In this document: positions 27,538 through 37,923 of the stretch, piece by piece
Layout of the letters: every line of letters starts with the position of its first letter
How positions within the stretch are numbered: the stretch's first letter is position 1
The notes under the pieces: model-generated
Database searches by the model: none
What the model was told of the DNA's origin: nothing
Seen by the model: the letters and a program-made list of their open reading frames with translations, nothing else
Made by a program: the position numbers and the translations under genes
Source of the DNA: Thiocapsa sp. KS1
GTDB lineage: Bacteria > Pseudomonadota > Gammaproteobacteria > Chromatiales > Chromatiaceae
Assembly: GCF_001499735.1 (NCBI RefSeq)
Contig: NZ_LN848257.1
Span: forward strand, 101,244 to 165,243
DNA: 64,000 nucleotides
Direction: 5' to 3'

Positions 27538-27553
27538 CGCCCGCTCGGGCGGC
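27538..27553. terminator. Small GC hairpin between panD and glgA
   Basis: CCGCCCG-CT-CGGGCGG, a 7-bp stem at the meeting point of the converging panD and glgA genes; it touches the glgA stop. No T-run on either strand, so weak evidence. Confidence 0.3.
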
Positions 27554-29103
27554 TATGCCAGCGCGGCGCTCGCCTGATCCGTCTCCGCCGCGATCGCCCG
27601 CTCGGCGATCGCCTCCGCGTAAAGCCGCACATAGCCGCGCGCGCTTGCCTCCCAACTGAAATCCTGGCGCATCCCCGTCGTTGCGAGCTTGCGCCATGCC
27701 TGCGGATCGTCGCGGTAGAGTTGCAGTGCCTGTCGAACGGCGTCGAGCAGGGCCTCGGCGCGTGACTCCTCGAACAGAAAGCCAGTCGCGGTGCCGTCGG
27801 CAAGCGCCTCCGGGGTCGCATGGATCACGGTGTCGGCCAGCCCGCCGGTGCGGTGGGCGATGGGCGGCGTTCCGTACCTCAGGCTGTAGATCTGATTGAG
27901 CCCGCAGGGCTCGAAGCGCGACGGCATCAAGAAGGCGTCCGAGCCGGCTTCGATGCGATGCGCGCGCGCCTCGTCGTACTCGATGAAGACCCCGACCTGC
28001 CGCGGATACAGGGTCGCGATGCCCAGAATCGCCTGCTCGGTGCTGCGGTCTCCAGCCCCTTGGATTACGACTTGGATACGCGGGTCTTCGAGCAGCCGCG
28101 GGAGCATGGCGAGGATGAGATCCACACCCTTCTGCTCGACGAGGCGTCCGATATAGCCGAGGACGAAGGCGTCCTCGTTGCGCGGAAGCCCGACCTCGCG
28201 CTGGATATCGAGCTTGTTCTCCGCCTTGAGTCCGAAGGTCTCCGGGTCATAGGATTGGAGGATGAAGGGATCCGTCAGTGGATCCCAGATCCGATAGTCG
28301 ACCCCGTTGAGAATGCCGCTGAAGCGGTCGCCGGTCTGACGCAGGAGCCCGTCGAGCCCACACCCGAAGCGGGCCGTTCGCACCTCCGTGGCATAGGATG
28401 GGCTGACGGTGTTGACCCGATCCGAGAAGACGATCCCGCTCTTGATGAAGGACATCCTCTGATGGAACTCCAAGCCCGAGAGACTCCACAGTCCGCTCGG
28501 CAGGCCGAGGCGGTCGAAGGTCGCACGATCGAACAGGCCTTGGTAAGCGAGGTTGTGGATCGTGAACACGGTTGCGGGATGGCCCGGGAGATCCCGAAGA
28601 AGGGTAGGAGCCAAACCGGTTTGCCAGTCGTTGCCGTGCAGCACGTCCGGGCGCCAGCCGATCGCCGGAAGACCGCGAGCGACCAGGGCGATGACCCGAC
28701 AGAAGAGCAGGAACCGCTCGGCGTTGTCGCCCCAGTCGCGTCCGCTGAGGTCGGTGTACGGGTTGCCTTCGCGACAGAAGTGCTCGGGTGCGTCGACTAG
28801 ATAGATCGGCAGGTCGTGATCCGGATGCTTGCCTTGGAGGATACGCACGCCGGTGCGGCTTGCCGGGATCTTCAGCTCGCAGAGGATCTTGGTCTCGCGC
28901 AACTGGCGGGCGGCGCGCGGATAGGCCGGCAGGATGAGTCGCGCGTCGTGACCCAGATCGCGCAGCGCCGCGGGCAGACTTGCCGCGACATCGGCCAGCC
29001 CCCCGGTTTTGATCAGCGGATGAGCCTCGCTGCTCGCCATGAGGATATGCAGCGGCCGGTCCGGCGCGGTAATGTCCGGGGATAGAAGAGGCGATGGCTC
29101 CAT
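27553..29103 (-). CDS. glgA: Glycogen synthase GlgA
   Basis: ADP-glucose-dependent GT5 enzyme that extends alpha-1,4-glucan. 516 residues. The ADP-glucose-binding KTGGLADV begins at Lys32 after [13 protein letters not shown]. The N-terminal Rossmann half includes [13 protein letters not shown] and [13 protein letters not shown]. The C-terminal half has [56 protein letters not shown] short N-terminal extension ([17 protein letters not shown]) precedes the core. Divergent from zwf with a 111-base intergenic region; no other glg gene is in the window. Confidence 0.96.
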   Translation of the reverse strand: MEPSPLLSPDITAPDRPLHILMASSEAHPLIKTGGLADVAASLPAALRDLGHDARLILPAYPRAARQLRETKILCELKIPASRTGVRILQGKHPDHDLPIYLVDAPEHFCREGNPYTDLSGRDWGDNAERFLLFCRVIALVARGLPAIGWRPDVLHGNDWQTGLAPTLLRDLPGHPATVFTIHNLAYQGLFDRATFDRLGLPSGLWSLSGLEFHQRMSFIKSGIVFSDRVNTVSPSYATEVRTARFGCGLDGLLRQTGDRFSGILNGVDYRIWDPLTDPFILQSYDPETFGLKAENKLDIQREVGLPRNEDAFVLGYIGRLVEQKGVDLILAMLPRLLEDPRIQVVIQGAGDRSTEQAILGIATLYPRQVGVFIEYDEARAHRIEAGSDAFLMPSRFEPCGLNQIYSLRYGTPPIAHRTGGLADTVIHATPEALADGTATGFLFEESRAEALLDAVRQALQLYRDDPQAWRKLATTGMRQDFSWEASARGYVRLYAEAIAERAIAAETDQASAALA

Positions 29104-29214
29104 GGGGGGTCCCTAAATCCGAGCGAAGCGGTTGCCGGCGCGGCACGCCTGGCTTGGCAACAGTATGACAGGGCTCACGTTATCACATTTGTCCGCGATC
29201 GAGGCACCAAGGCC

Positions 29215-30690
29215 ATGCTGGATCCCTGCACCATCCTGATCTTCGGCTCGACGGGTAATCTGGTCGGCATCAAGCTGCTCCCGGCGCTCTATCACATCGA
29301 GGCGGCGGAGCGCCTTCATCCGCAGACGCGGATCATCGGATTCGGCCGGCGTTCGTGGTCCGATGACGAATGGCGCGAGCAGGTCCGGGCGAGGCTCGCC
29401 GAACGACTGCCCGGCGCAACCGATGCGCACGTGCTGGAGCGTCTGCTCGCTCGCATGCTCTTCGTCGAAGGCGACCTGGAGGAGTCCGCCGGATACGTCC
29501 GCTTGGCCGAGCGACTGCGCGGGGAGGCGGACATCCCGGCCAACCTCATGACCTATCTGGCAGTGGCGCCCAAGCACTACGGCGGCATCGTGGACAACCT
29601 CGCCGCTCAGGGGCTGAACGCCGAGGACGGGCGTTGGTCCCGCTTGGTGGTCGAGAAACCCTTCGGATTCGACCTCGAGAGTGCGGCCATCCTCGATCGA
29701 CGCATCCGGCACTGTTTCGGCGAGTCGCAGATCTTTCGCATCGATCACTATCTGGGCAAGAGCACGGTTCAGAACATCCTTGTGTTTCGCTTCGCCAATC
29801 TGATGCTCGAGCCCCTTTGGAATCGCAACTATATCGATCATGTGCAGATCTCGCACGCCGAGGCCGCCGGGATCGGGGAGCGCGCCGGCTTCTACGACGG
29901 TGTGGGCGCCATGCGCGACATGATCCAGAGCCATCTGCTGCAGATGCTGACCCTGGTGGCGATGGAGCCTCCGCCCTGTCTGGACGCCGAGGCGCTGCGC
30001 GACGAGAAGGTCAAGGTGCTGCGCTCCATCCGCCCGATCCCGCGCGAGGCGGTGCATGCCCAGGCCTTTCGCGCACAATACGGGCCCGGCGCTTGGGGCG
30101 GGAACAAGGTCGCGGGCTATCGCGACGAGCCCGGCGTCGAGCACAACAGCACCACCGAGACCTATGCCTCGCTGAAGCTCTACATCGACAACTGGCGCTG
30201 GCGAAACGTGCCCTTTTATCTGCGCACGGGTAAACGGCTTGCCCGCAGCAACTCGCTGATCGCCATCCGATTCAAACATCCGCCGCAGCAGTTGTTCCGC
30301 TACACGGCCATCGAGCAGCTCAAACCCAACTGGCTGCTGCTCAATATCCAGCCCAACGAGTGCATCCGCATGGAGATCCAGGTCAAGCAGCCCGGACTCG
30401 AGATGCGCACCCAGACCGAGCGGCTGGACGCGAGCCGATGCACCATCCCCTCCGAGCAGATCGACGCCTACGAGGCGCTCATCCTGGACGTGATCGAGGG
30501 CGACCACACCCACTTTTTACGCTTCGACGAGGTCGATTGGGCCTGGCGGGTGGTGGATCCGGTGCTGAAGCTGTGGTCCACCGAGCGCGACTTCATTCAT
30601 ACCTATCCAGCGGGATCGAGCGGACCGCCCGAGGCCAACCGCTTGTTCGATCGGGAGGATCAATCGTGGCGCGAGGGGATGGACGATTGA
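29215..30690 (+). CDS. zwf: Glucose-6-phosphate 1-dehydrogenase Zwf
   Basis: First enzyme of the oxidative pentose phosphate pathway. 491 residues. Substrate-binding [21 protein letters not shown] with the catalytic His, [13 protein letters not shown], and [17 protein letters not shown]. The coenzyme fingerprint reads [19 protein letters not shown], where most family members have GAxGDL..RKLLPALY, so Asp to Asn and loss of one basic residue may affect NAD/NADP preference. pgi follows 65 bases downstream. Together they give a glucose-6-phosphate node next to glgA. Confidence 0.95.
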   Translation: MLDPCTILIFGSTGNLVGIKLLPALYHIEAAERLHPQTRIIGFGRRSWSDDEWREQVRARLAERLPGATDAHVLERLLARMLFVEGDLEESAGYVRLAERLRGEADIPANLMTYLAVAPKHYGGIVDNLAAQGLNAEDGRWSRLVVEKPFGFDLESAAILDRRIRHCFGESQIFRIDHYLGKSTVQNILVFRFANLMLEPLWNRNYIDHVQISHAEAAGIGERAGFYDGVGAMRDMIQSHLLQMLTLVAMEPPPCLDAEALRDEKVKVLRSIRPIPREAVHAQAFRAQYGPGAWGGNKVAGYRDEPGVEHNSTTETYASLKLYIDNWRWRNVPFYLRTGKRLARSNSLIAIRFKHPPQQLFRYTAIEQLKPNWLLLNIQPNECIRMEIQVKQPGLEMRTQTERLDASRCTIPSEQIDAYEALILDVIEGDHTHFLRFDEVDWAWRVVDPVLKLWSTERDFIHTYPAGSSGPPEANRLFDREDQSWREGMDD

Positions 30691-30755
30691 CCCGCAACGC
30701 CGCTGACCCGGCAACCGCAGGATCCGCCAACGCCTTACTCAGGAGAACCTTCATT

Positions 30756-32402
30756 ATGTCGCTCATCAATCAAACACCCGCGTGGCAGGCATTGGAGCAG
30801 CACAGGCAGGAGATGCAGGGGGTGGCGATGCGCGATCTCTTTGCGTCCGATCCCGGCCGCGCCGAGACCATGCGCTTGTCCGTCGCCGGGCTGCGTCTGG
30901 ACTATTCGAAGAATCTGATCACCCCGCAGACCCTTGCGCTCCTGCTCGATCTGGCCGACACGGCCGACGTGAGCGGATGGATCGCCCGGATGTTTGCCGG
31001 AGAGCCCATCAACAACACCGAGGAGCGTGCGGTGTTGCACGTCGCCCTGCGCAACCGGTCCAATCGACCGATCCGGGTCGACGGCCACGACGTGATGCCG
31101 GGGGTCAATCGCGTGCTCGAGCGCATCGAGTCGTTCGTCGGGTTGGTGCGCTCGGGCGAATGGAAGGGTTTTCACGGCCAATCCATTCGCGATGTCGTCA
31201 ACATCGGGATCGGCGGCTCCAACCTCGGGCCCAAGATGGTTTGCACGGCGCTCGGCGCGTACGGCAGCAACGATCTGCGCGTCCACTTCGTCTCGAATGT
31301 GGACGGGACGCATCTGCTGGAGACGCTCAACGACCTGGATCCGGCACGTACACTCTTCATCGTGGCCTCCAAGACCTTCACGACTCAGGAGACCATGACC
31401 AATGCCACCAGTGCGCGCGACTGGCTGCTGGCGGCGGCGCACGACCCGGCGGCGGTCGCCAAGCACTTCGTCGCCGTCTCGACCAATGCCGAGAAGGTGT
31501 CCGCGTTCGGGATCGACACCAGGAACATGTTCGGGTTCTGGGATTGGGTGGGGGGGCGTTACTCGCTCTGGTCGGCCATCGGTCTGCCGATCGCCTTGGG
31601 GATCGGGTACGAGCGCTTCGTGGAGCTGCTCGAGGGCGCCTTCGCGATGGACGAGCATTTCCGCACCGCCCGGCTGGCCGAGAACATGCCGGTTGTGCTG
31701 GGCCTGCTCGGTGTCTGGTATGCGAACTTCTGGGGTGCCCGCACCCATGCCGTGCTGCCGTACGATCAGTATCTGCGCCTGCTGCCCTCCTACCTCCAGC
31801 AGGGTGACATGGAAAGCAACGGCAAAGGCGTCACCCGCGAGGGTGTTGCGGTCGACTACACCACCGGCCCAGTCGTTTGGGGCGAGCCGGGCACCGACGG
31901 TCAACATGCCTTCTATCAGCTCATCCATCAGGGCACGCAATTGATCCCGGCTGATTTCATCGGCGCGATCAAGAGCCACAACGAGCTCGGCGATCATCAC
32001 CTCAAGCTCATGGCCAATTTCTTCGCGCAAACCGAGGCGTTGATGCGTGGACGGGCGACGGATGAGGCACTCGCCGAGATGCTGAGCGCCGGGGTTCCGA
32101 AGGACCGGGCGCAATTTCTTGCGCGGCACAGGACCTTTCCCGGCAACCGTCCGACCAACAGTATCCTGATGGAGCGCCTGACGCCCTTTACCCTGGGTGC
32201 CTTGATCGCGCTCTACGAGCATCGGATCCTCGTGCAAGGCGTGCTCTGGGGTATCAATTCCTTCGACCAGTGGGGCGTGGAGCTCGGCAAGCAACTGGCC
32301 GGCGTCATCCTTGGCGAGCTCGGCGAGGGACGCGTTTCCGCGGATCACGATGCATCGACGCGTGCGCTGCTGAACGAGTTCATCCGGGGGCGTCGCACTT
32401 GA
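30756..32402 (+). CDS. pgi: Glucose-6-phosphate isomerase Pgi
   Basis: Interconverts glucose-6-P and fructose-6-P. 548 residues, essentially the E. coli length. [15 protein letters not shown], the family signature [24 protein letters not shown], the catalytic [10 protein letters not shown] region and [16 protein letters not shown] are all intact. The C-terminal [17 protein letters not shown] signature is complete. ATG 30756 follows AGGAG by ten bases; the same frame is open far upstream inside zwf but that part is antisense-like. Confidence 0.97.
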   Translation: MSLINQTPAWQALEQHRQEMQGVAMRDLFASDPGRAETMRLSVAGLRLDYSKNLITPQTLALLLDLADTADVSGWIARMFAGEPINNTEERAVLHVALRNRSNRPIRVDGHDVMPGVNRVLERIESFVGLVRSGEWKGFHGQSIRDVVNIGIGGSNLGPKMVCTALGAYGSNDLRVHFVSNVDGTHLLETLNDLDPARTLFIVASKTFTTQETMTNATSARDWLLAAAHDPAAVAKHFVAVSTNAEKVSAFGIDTRNMFGFWDWVGGRYSLWSAIGLPIALGIGYERFVELLEGAFAMDEHFRTARLAENMPVVLGLLGVWYANFWGARTHAVLPYDQYLRLLPSYLQQGDMESNGKGVTREGVAVDYTTGPVVWGEPGTDGQHAFYQLIHQGTQLIPADFIGAIKSHNELGDHHLKLMANFFAQTEALMRGRATDEALAEMLSAGVPKDRAQFLARHRTFPGNRPTNSILMERLTPFTLGALIALYEHRILVQGVLWGINSFDQWGVELGKQLAGVILGELGEGRVSADHDASTRALLNEFIRGRRT

Positions 32403-32731
32403 GCAGCACGTTTCGTGCTTGCGCCGCCCGTCAGGGTCGTCGCTGCGGTACCGGGCGCAAGGCTCGGCGGCGATCCGGCCCCGTCGGGTTCCGCGTTATG
32501 GTCGGGGGCGACCTGAACCCCGACGCGTGCGCGCTGTCTTCTTAAGCCGGCGCGGTGTCTTGATGCTAGTCTCTATGCATCGGGGCGGGGCGTTGGCTGT
32601 CGTGACCGAGGCGCGCAGGCCGGGGCACACGGCCGAACCGGTTTGACCAAAACTGCTCCGTAGCGCCTGATGAGGACGTGCCAATGCCCATGAAGATTCC
32701 GCTTGACGGCGATCGCTCGCGAGCACTTGAA

Positions 32732-32748
32732 TGCACCTATTTGGTGCG
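32732..32748. promoter_or_regulatory. NtrC-like binding site
   Basis: TGCACCTATTTGGTGCG is a near-perfect dyad (TGCACC-N5-GGTGCR) matching the NtrC consensus. It lies about 100 bases upstream of the sigma-54 promoter, a normal enhancer distance. A nearby GAGCACTTGAATGCAC may be a weaker half-site. Confidence 0.65.
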
Positions 32749-32829
32749 TCTGTGCTCATGCCGGCGCGTGAGTGCGCCGAGATTGACGCGGTCAAGCTCC
32801 GGTGCGGTGCAGGGGCACTCGATGCGCCA

Positions 32830-32844
32830 TGGCGTGCTTATTGC
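32830..32844 (+). promoter_or_regulatory. Sigma-54 promoter of the prkA-yeaH-spoVR operon
   Basis: TGGCGTGCTTATTGC has the -24 GG and -12 GC at the required ten-base spacing (consensus TGGCACG-N4-TTGC). Transcription would start near 32855. With the NtrC-like site it suggests induction under nitrogen limitation, as reported for E. coli yeaGH. Confidence 0.68.
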
Positions 32845-32961
32845 GTCCGGTGTCTCCAAACCTTGTCTTTTCCATACGTCGCCCCGAGCAATACACCCAG
32901 GCGAGGCGCGGTCGGCAATGGGTCGGGCCAGCAACAACAGCTTCCGAGTGAGGTAACATCT

Positions 32962-34884
32962 ATGTCGATCTTCGAACGCTACCAGGCACGCTATGAGGCA
33001 TCTCGGGAAGAGGTGATGAGCCTGGATGAGTATCTGCAACTGTGCAAAACCGACCCCAGCGCTTACGCCGGGGCGGCTCAGCGGTTGCTGTCGGCGATCG
33101 GTGAGCCGGAGCTAGTCAACACCCGCGACGACCCGCGATTGAGCCGGATCTTCCAGAACAAGATGATTCGTCGCTATCCCGCATTCTCCGAGTTTTACGG
33201 GATGGAAGAGGCCATCGAGCACTTGGTCTCCTATCTGAAACATGCGGCTCAGGGCCTCGAGGAGAAGAAGCAGATCCTTTATCTGCTCGGTCCGGTGGGC
33301 GGCGGTAAATCGTCGCTTGCGGAAAAGCTGAAGGAGTTGATGGAGGAGCGGCCGTTTTACGCGATCCACGGCTCCCCCGTGTTCGAGTCGCCGCTCGGTC
33401 TCTTCTCGCCGGAGGAAGATGGTCCGATCCTCGAGGAGGACTACGGTATTCCATCGCGTTACCTGCGTACCATCATGTCTCCGTGGGCTGTGAAGCGGCT
33501 CCAGGAATTCCGTGGCGACATCACGCAGTTCAAGGTCGTCAAGCTGTATCCCTCCGTGCTCGAGCAGATCGCGATTGCCAAGACCGAGCCGGGTGACGAG
33601 AACAATCAGGACATCTCGTCGCTTGTCGGCAAGGTGGATATCAGGCAATTGGAGCGCTTCGCACAGCACGATGCCGATGCCTACAGCTACTCCGGCGCCC
33701 TGTGTCGCGCGAACCAAGGCCTGATGGAATTCGTCGAGATGTTCAAGGCGCCCATCAAGGTGCTGCATCCTCTGCTTACCGCGACTCAGGAAGGCAATTA
33801 CAACGGGACCGAGGGTCTGTCCGCGTTGCCGTTCCAGGGCATCATTCTCGCCCACTCCAATGAATCGGAATGGCAGAGCTTCCGCAACAACAAGAACAAC
33901 GAAGCCTTTCTCGACCGTGTCTTTATCGTCAAGGTTCCCTATTGTCTTCGTGTCAACGAGGAGACCCAGATCTACGAGAAGCTGCTGTTCAATAGCTCCC
34001 TCGCCGCTGCGCCGTGCGCGCCCGGGACCTTGTCGATGATGGCTCAGTTCTCGGTGTTGACGCGTCTGAAGGAACCCGAGAATTCGAGCATCTTTTCGAA
34101 GATGCGCGTCTACAACGGCGAAAACCTCAAGGATACCGATCCGAAGGCCAAGTCCATGCAGGAGTATCGGGACTATGCGGGGGTCGATGAAGGGATGTCG
34201 GGAATCTCGACGCGATTCGCGTTCAAGATCCTTTCGCAGGTCTTCAACTTCGATCACAGCGAGGTGGCGGCCAATCCGGTTCACCTGCTGTATGTTCTGG
34301 AGCGTCAGATCACGCGCGAGCAGCTCCCCCCCGAGACCCAGGAGCGCTACCTGAGCTTCCTCAAGCAATACCTGGCACCTCGCTATGCCGAGTTCATCGG
34401 CAAGGAGCTTCAAACGGCTTATCTCGAGTCCTATGCCGAATACGGACAGAATATCTTCGACCGCTATGTGACCTATGCGGATTACTGGATTCAGGACCAG
34501 GAATATCGCGACCCCGATACGGGCGAGATGATGAATCGCAGCGGGCTCAACGAAGAGCTCGAGAAGATCGAGAAGCCGGCGGGAATCTCGAACCCCAAGG
34601 ATTTCCGCAACGAGATCGTGAATTTCGTTTTGCGGGCCCGGGCGAACAACGGGGGTGCGAACCCCAAATGGACGAGCTACGAGAAGCTGCGGGTGGTGAT
34701 CGAGAAGAAGATGTTCTCGAATACCGAAGAGTTGCTGCCGGTGATTTCGTTTAATGCCAAGGCGTCGGTCGACGAGCAGAAGAAACATGATCAGTTCGTG
34801 GATCGTATGACCGAGAAGGGATACACGCCGAAGCAGGTCAGGCTTCTGTCGGAATGGTATCTGCGGGTCCGGAAGTCGCAGTAG
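32962..34884 (+). CDS. prkA: PrkA family serine protein kinase (YeaG-like)
   Basis: 640 residues, matching E. coli YeaG in length. N-terminal AAA domain (PrkA_AAA) with P-loop LLGPVGGGKSSLAEKL (Gly110-Ser117) and GIILAHSNESEW, then the C-terminal PrkA kinase domain with APRYAEFIGKELQTAYLESY, YVTYADYWIQDQEYRDPDTGEMMNR and NPKWTSYEKLRVVIEKKMF. YeaG supports survival of sustained nitrogen starvation in E. coli. First gene of the prkA-yeaH-spoVR set. ATG 32962 is the family start (MSIFERYQ); an upstream in-frame opening lies in the promoter region. Confidence 0.95.
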   Translation: MSIFERYQARYEASREEVMSLDEYLQLCKTDPSAYAGAAQRLLSAIGEPELVNTRDDPRLSRIFQNKMIRRYPAFSEFYGMEEAIEHLVSYLKHAAQGLEEKKQILYLLGPVGGGKSSLAEKLKELMEERPFYAIHGSPVFESPLGLFSPEEDGPILEEDYGIPSRYLRTIMSPWAVKRLQEFRGDITQFKVVKLYPSVLEQIAIAKTEPGDENNQDISSLVGKVDIRQLERFAQHDADAYSYSGALCRANQGLMEFVEMFKAPIKVLHPLLTATQEGNYNGTEGLSALPFQGIILAHSNESEWQSFRNNKNNEAFLDRVFIVKVPYCLRVNEETQIYEKLLFNSSLAAAPCAPGTLSMMAQFSVLTRLKEPENSSIFSKMRVYNGENLKDTDPKAKSMQEYRDYAGVDEGMSGISTRFAFKILSQVFNFDHSEVAANPVHLLYVLERQITREQLPPETQERYLSFLKQYLAPRYAEFIGKELQTAYLESYAEYGQNIFDRYVTYADYWIQDQEYRDPDTGEMMNRSGLNEELEKIEKPAGISNPKDFRNEIVNFVLRARANNGGANPKWTSYEKLRVVIEKKMFSNTEELLPVISFNAKASVDEQKKHDQFVDRMTEKGYTPKQVRLLSEWYLRVRKSQ

Positions 34885-34893
34885 AGGTGAGTA

Positions 34894-34920
34894 GGAGACG
34901 CCGATCGTCACGGCGTCTCC
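34894..34920 (+). terminator. Attenuator-like hairpin between prkA and yeaH
   Basis: GGAGACGCCG and CGGCGTCTCC form a perfect 10-bp stem around a 7-base loop, nine bases after the prkA stop, followed by TTCG. It may reduce read-through into yeaH or protect the prkA message. The remaining ~210 bases before yeaH contain no recognisable gene. Confidence 0.5.
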
Positions 34921-35130
34921 TTCGACGGTCGGGTGAATCGCGCGGCGAGAGCAGGCCGCCTCTCCCTCGCCTGGCGACGGAATACCGATTGAACGCCGGC
35001 CGCGTCCGGTTGCACAATACCGGTTTCGGAGTCTGCCGGGGGAGCGGTTCGAAGGGAGTTGACCGGAAGCGCGGGCAGGGGTTTGCGCGATTAGTTGTTG
35101 TTTCACCCAGCCGATTAGGCAAGAGTCCTT

Positions 35131-36402
35131 ATGTCACACTTCATCGACCGGCGACTGAATGGTAAAAATAAAAGCACGGTCAATAGACAGCGCTTTTTGA
35201 AGCGATACAAGTCCCAGCTCAAACGCTCGGTGGCCGACGCCGTCAACAAGCGCAGCATCACCGATATCGACTCGGGCGAGCGTGTCGGCATCCCGTCGAA
35301 GGACATCTCCGAGCCGGTGTTTCATCACGGCAAAGGCGGCACGCGCGACATGGTGCATCCCGGCAACAAGGACTTCGTGACCGGTGATCAGATCCGGCGT
35401 CCGGAGGGCGGCGGGGGTGATGGCTCGGGACAAGGTAAGGCCGGGAAGAGCGGGAAAGGCGACGACGACTTCGTCTTCGAGCTTTCGCGCGAGGAGTTCA
35501 TGGACCTCCTATTCGACGACCTCGAGCTTCCCAACCTGGTGCGGAACCAGTTGATGGGGACCACCGAGTTCAAGACTGTACGAGCCGGTTATTCGACCGA
35601 CGGGTCGCCGTCCAATATCGATGTGGTACGTTCCCTCAAAGGAGCCATCGCGCGCCGGACTGCGATCGGCGCGCCGCTGCGCGCGCGCGTGCGCGAGCTC
35701 GAAGAGGAGCTTCGGATTCTCATCGACAGTGGGATCGAAGAGACGGATATTCGTGTGCGTGAGATTCGCGAGGAGATCGATCGACTGCGTACGCGGATCA
35801 CCGCCTTGCCCTTCATCGACACCTTCGATCTGCGTTATCAGAGCTTCACGAAGCTTCCGGAGCCGACGAGCAAGGCGGTGATGGTCTGCATCATGGATGT
35901 CTCGGGCTCGATGGATCAGGTTCGCAAGAATCTCGCGAAGCGATTTTTTATCCTCTTGTATCTGTTTCTCCAGCGAAATTACGACAAGATCGACGTCATC
36001 TTCATTCGCCATCACACGATTGCACAAGAGGTCGACGAGCAGGAATTCTTCTATTCGCGCGAGACCGGGGGCACCGTCGTTTCGAGCGCCCTGAACTTGG
36101 CCTACGACATCCTGAAGGAGCGCTACGACTCGTCGGTTTGGAACATCTACGCCGCACAGGCGTCGGACGGCGACAATTGGGATTCCGACTCCACGGTCTG
36201 TCGCGATCTTCTGGTTGAGAAGCTGATGCCGCTGATGCGGTATTTCGCCTATGTCGAGATTACTCCGCGCCAGCATCAGAGCCTTTGGTATGCGTACCAA
36301 GAGGTCAGAGCAACGCACCGGCACTTCGCCATGCAGGAGATCGATGGCGCCGAAGACATCTTTCCCGTGTTCAGGGAACTCTTCAAGAGGCAGGAGGCAT
36401 GA
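35131..36402 (+). CDS. yeaH: YeaH/YhbH family protein (DUF444, von Willebrand A-like)
   Basis: 423 residues. N-terminal [26 protein letters not shown] is the family hallmark, followed by a Gly/Lys-rich linker (92-112) and an acidic [20 protein letters not shown] segment. A vWA-like domain from ~245 carries the MIDAS residues DVSGSM (Asp256, Ser258, Ser260) and GGTVVSSAL. Genetically linked to PrkA and SpoVR in many proteobacteria and Bacillus; its biochemical job is unknown. Its stop overlaps the spoVR start (ATGA), so the two are translationally coupled. Confidence 0.94.
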   Translation: MSHFIDRRLNGKNKSTVNRQRFLKRYKSQLKRSVADAVNKRSITDIDSGERVGIPSKDISEPVFHHGKGGTRDMVHPGNKDFVTGDQIRRPEGGGGDGSGQGKAGKSGKGDDDFVFELSREEFMDLLFDDLELPNLVRNQLMGTTEFKTVRAGYSTDGSPSNIDVVRSLKGAIARRTAIGAPLRARVRELEEELRILIDSGIEETDIRVREIREEIDRLRTRITALPFIDTFDLRYQSFTKLPEPTSKAVMVCIMDVSGSMDQVRKNLAKRFFILLYLFLQRNYDKIDVIFIRHHTIAQEVDEQEFFYSRETGGTVVSSALNLAYDILKERYDSSVWNIYAAQASDGDNWDSDSTVCRDLLVEKLMPLMRYFAYVEITPRQHQSLWYAYQEVRATHRHFAMQEIDGAEDIFPVFRELFKRQEA

Positions 36403-37889
36403 CCAAAAACATCATCTCGGATTCCTCCGAATGGTCGTTCCCTCTGCTCGAGAGGTTCGATCGGGAGATCGGTAACCTGGCCCATAATGTTTACGGCCTG
36501 GATACCTATGCGAATCAGATCGAGGTCATCAGCTCAGAGCAGATGATCGATGCCTATTCGTCCGTGGGTCTGCCCATCAACTACCAGCATTGGTCGTTCG
36601 GCAAGCAATTCGTCGCCACCGAGCAGACGTATCGGCGCGGTCAGATGGGGTTGGCCTACGAGATCGTGATCAATTCCGATCCCTGTATTGCCTACCTTAT
36701 GGAAGAGAATACACTGCCGATGCAGGCATTGGTGATCGCGCATGCGTGTTATGGGCACAATAGTTTCTTTAAAGGAAACTATCTCTTCCGTACTTGGACC
36801 AGCGCCGATGCGATCATCGATTATCTGGTCTTCGCAAGGCGTTATATCGCGGAGTGCGAAGAGCGTTACGGCGAGGCCGAGGTCGAAACGCTGCTCGATT
36901 CCTGTCACGCCCTGATGAATCATGGAGTTGACCGTTACAAGCGACCGACGCCCCTGACGCTTGCCGAGGAGCAGCGCCGTCAAAAGGACCGTGCTGCCTA
37001 TCTGCAATCGATGGTCAATGATCTGTGGCGAACCTTGCCGACGGTGGAGGGTGACGACGGGGCGGAGAAGGATTTGCGCTGGCCGGAGGAGCCGCAGGAG
37101 AATCTTCTCTATTTTATCGAGAAGAATGCGCCGCTGCTTGAGCCATGGCAGCGCGAGATCGTGCGCATCGTTCGAAAAATGGGGCAGTATTTCTACCCGC
37201 AGCGACAGACGCAGGTGATGAACGAGGGTTGGGCGACCTTCTGGCACTATACGCTTATGAACCATCTTTACGACGAAGGCTTCGTCACGGATGGATTCAT
37301 GATGGAGTTCCTGCAATCGCACACGGGGGTGGTTTTCCAGCCGACGTTCGACAAACCCTATTACAACGGGATCAACCCCTATGCGCTCGGCTTCGCGATG
37401 ATGCGCGATATCCGCAGAATCTGCGAGCAGCCGACCGACGAGGATCGTCTCTGGTTCCCGGACATTGCGGGAGGCGATTGGCTGAAGGCGCTGGACTTCG
37501 CGATGCGCAATTTCAAAGACGAGAGCTTTATTGCGCAGTATCTTTCGCCGACGGTGATGCGTGACCTGCGCTTGTTCGCGATTTGCGACGACGATCGGGA
37601 GGAGCACCTGGAGGTCACGGCAATCCACGAAGAGCAGGGCTACCGGGCGTTGCGACAGGCGCTGGCCGAGCAATATAACCTCGGCTCCCGCGAGCCGAAT
37701 ATCCAGGTGTTCAATGTCGATCGTCGCGGCGACCGTTCTCTGACCTTACGGCATTATCGGCATAACCGCCGTCCTCTCGGCGATTCCGCCGAAGAGATGC
37801 TGCGCCACATCAGGCGGTTGTGGGGCTTCACGGTCCGCTTGGAGACCTTGGACGAAAACGGCAGGACTCAGTTGATCGGCGAGTGTTGA
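36399..37889 (+). CDS. spoVR: SpoVR family protein (YcgB-like)
   Basis: 496 residues. [61 protein letters not shown] is the SpoVR start; [16 protein letters not shown] and [21 protein letters not shown] carry conserved His/Glu pairs that look metal-binding. Function is unknown; in Bacillus it affects spore cortex formation, while here it belongs to the PrkA stress module. Start ATG 36399 overlaps the yeaH stop and follows CAGGAGG. Confidence 0.94.
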   Translation: MTKNIISDSSEWSFPLLERFDREIGNLAHNVYGLDTYANQIEVISSEQMIDAYSSVGLPINYQHWSFGKQFVATEQTYRRGQMGLAYEIVINSDPCIAYLMEENTLPMQALVIAHACYGHNSFFKGNYLFRTWTSADAIIDYLVFARRYIAECEERYGEAEVETLLDSCHALMNHGVDRYKRPTPLTLAEEQRRQKDRAAYLQSMVNDLWRTLPTVEGDDGAEKDLRWPEEPQENLLYFIEKNAPLLEPWQREIVRIVRKMGQYFYPQRQTQVMNEGWATFWHYTLMNHLYDEGFVTDGFMMEFLQSHTGVVFQPTFDKPYYNGINPYALGFAMMRDIRRICEQPTDEDRLWFPDIAGGDWLKALDFAMRNFKDESFIAQYLSPTVMRDLRLFAICDDDREEHLEVTAIHEEQGYRALRQALAEQYNLGSREPNIQVFNVDRRGDRSLTLRHYRHNRRPLGDSAEEMLRHIRRLWGFTVRLETLDENGRTQLIGEC

Positions 37890-37923
37890 TCTGCGTCGGG
37901 GTCGGGGCCTGAGGGATATTCGG

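Larger units (their letters stand above)
32403..32961. other. 559-bp non-coding region upstream of prkA
   Basis: Several short frames cross it but all are Arg-rich or lack ribosome binding sites, so I see no gene. It begins with a weak hairpin AGCACG-TTT-CGTGCT at the end of pgi and then carries the NtrC-like site, a GGCGC/GCGCC hairpin near 32763, and the sigma-54 promoter described separately. About 105 bases of leader would remain between the start of transcription and the prkA ATG. Confidence 0.6.

Noticed and set aside
32419..32956. Several short frames (75-99 aa) on both strands before prkA
   Set aside because: They cover the NtrC/sigma-54 promoter region, lack ribosome binding sites, and their composition is that of random GC-rich DNA.
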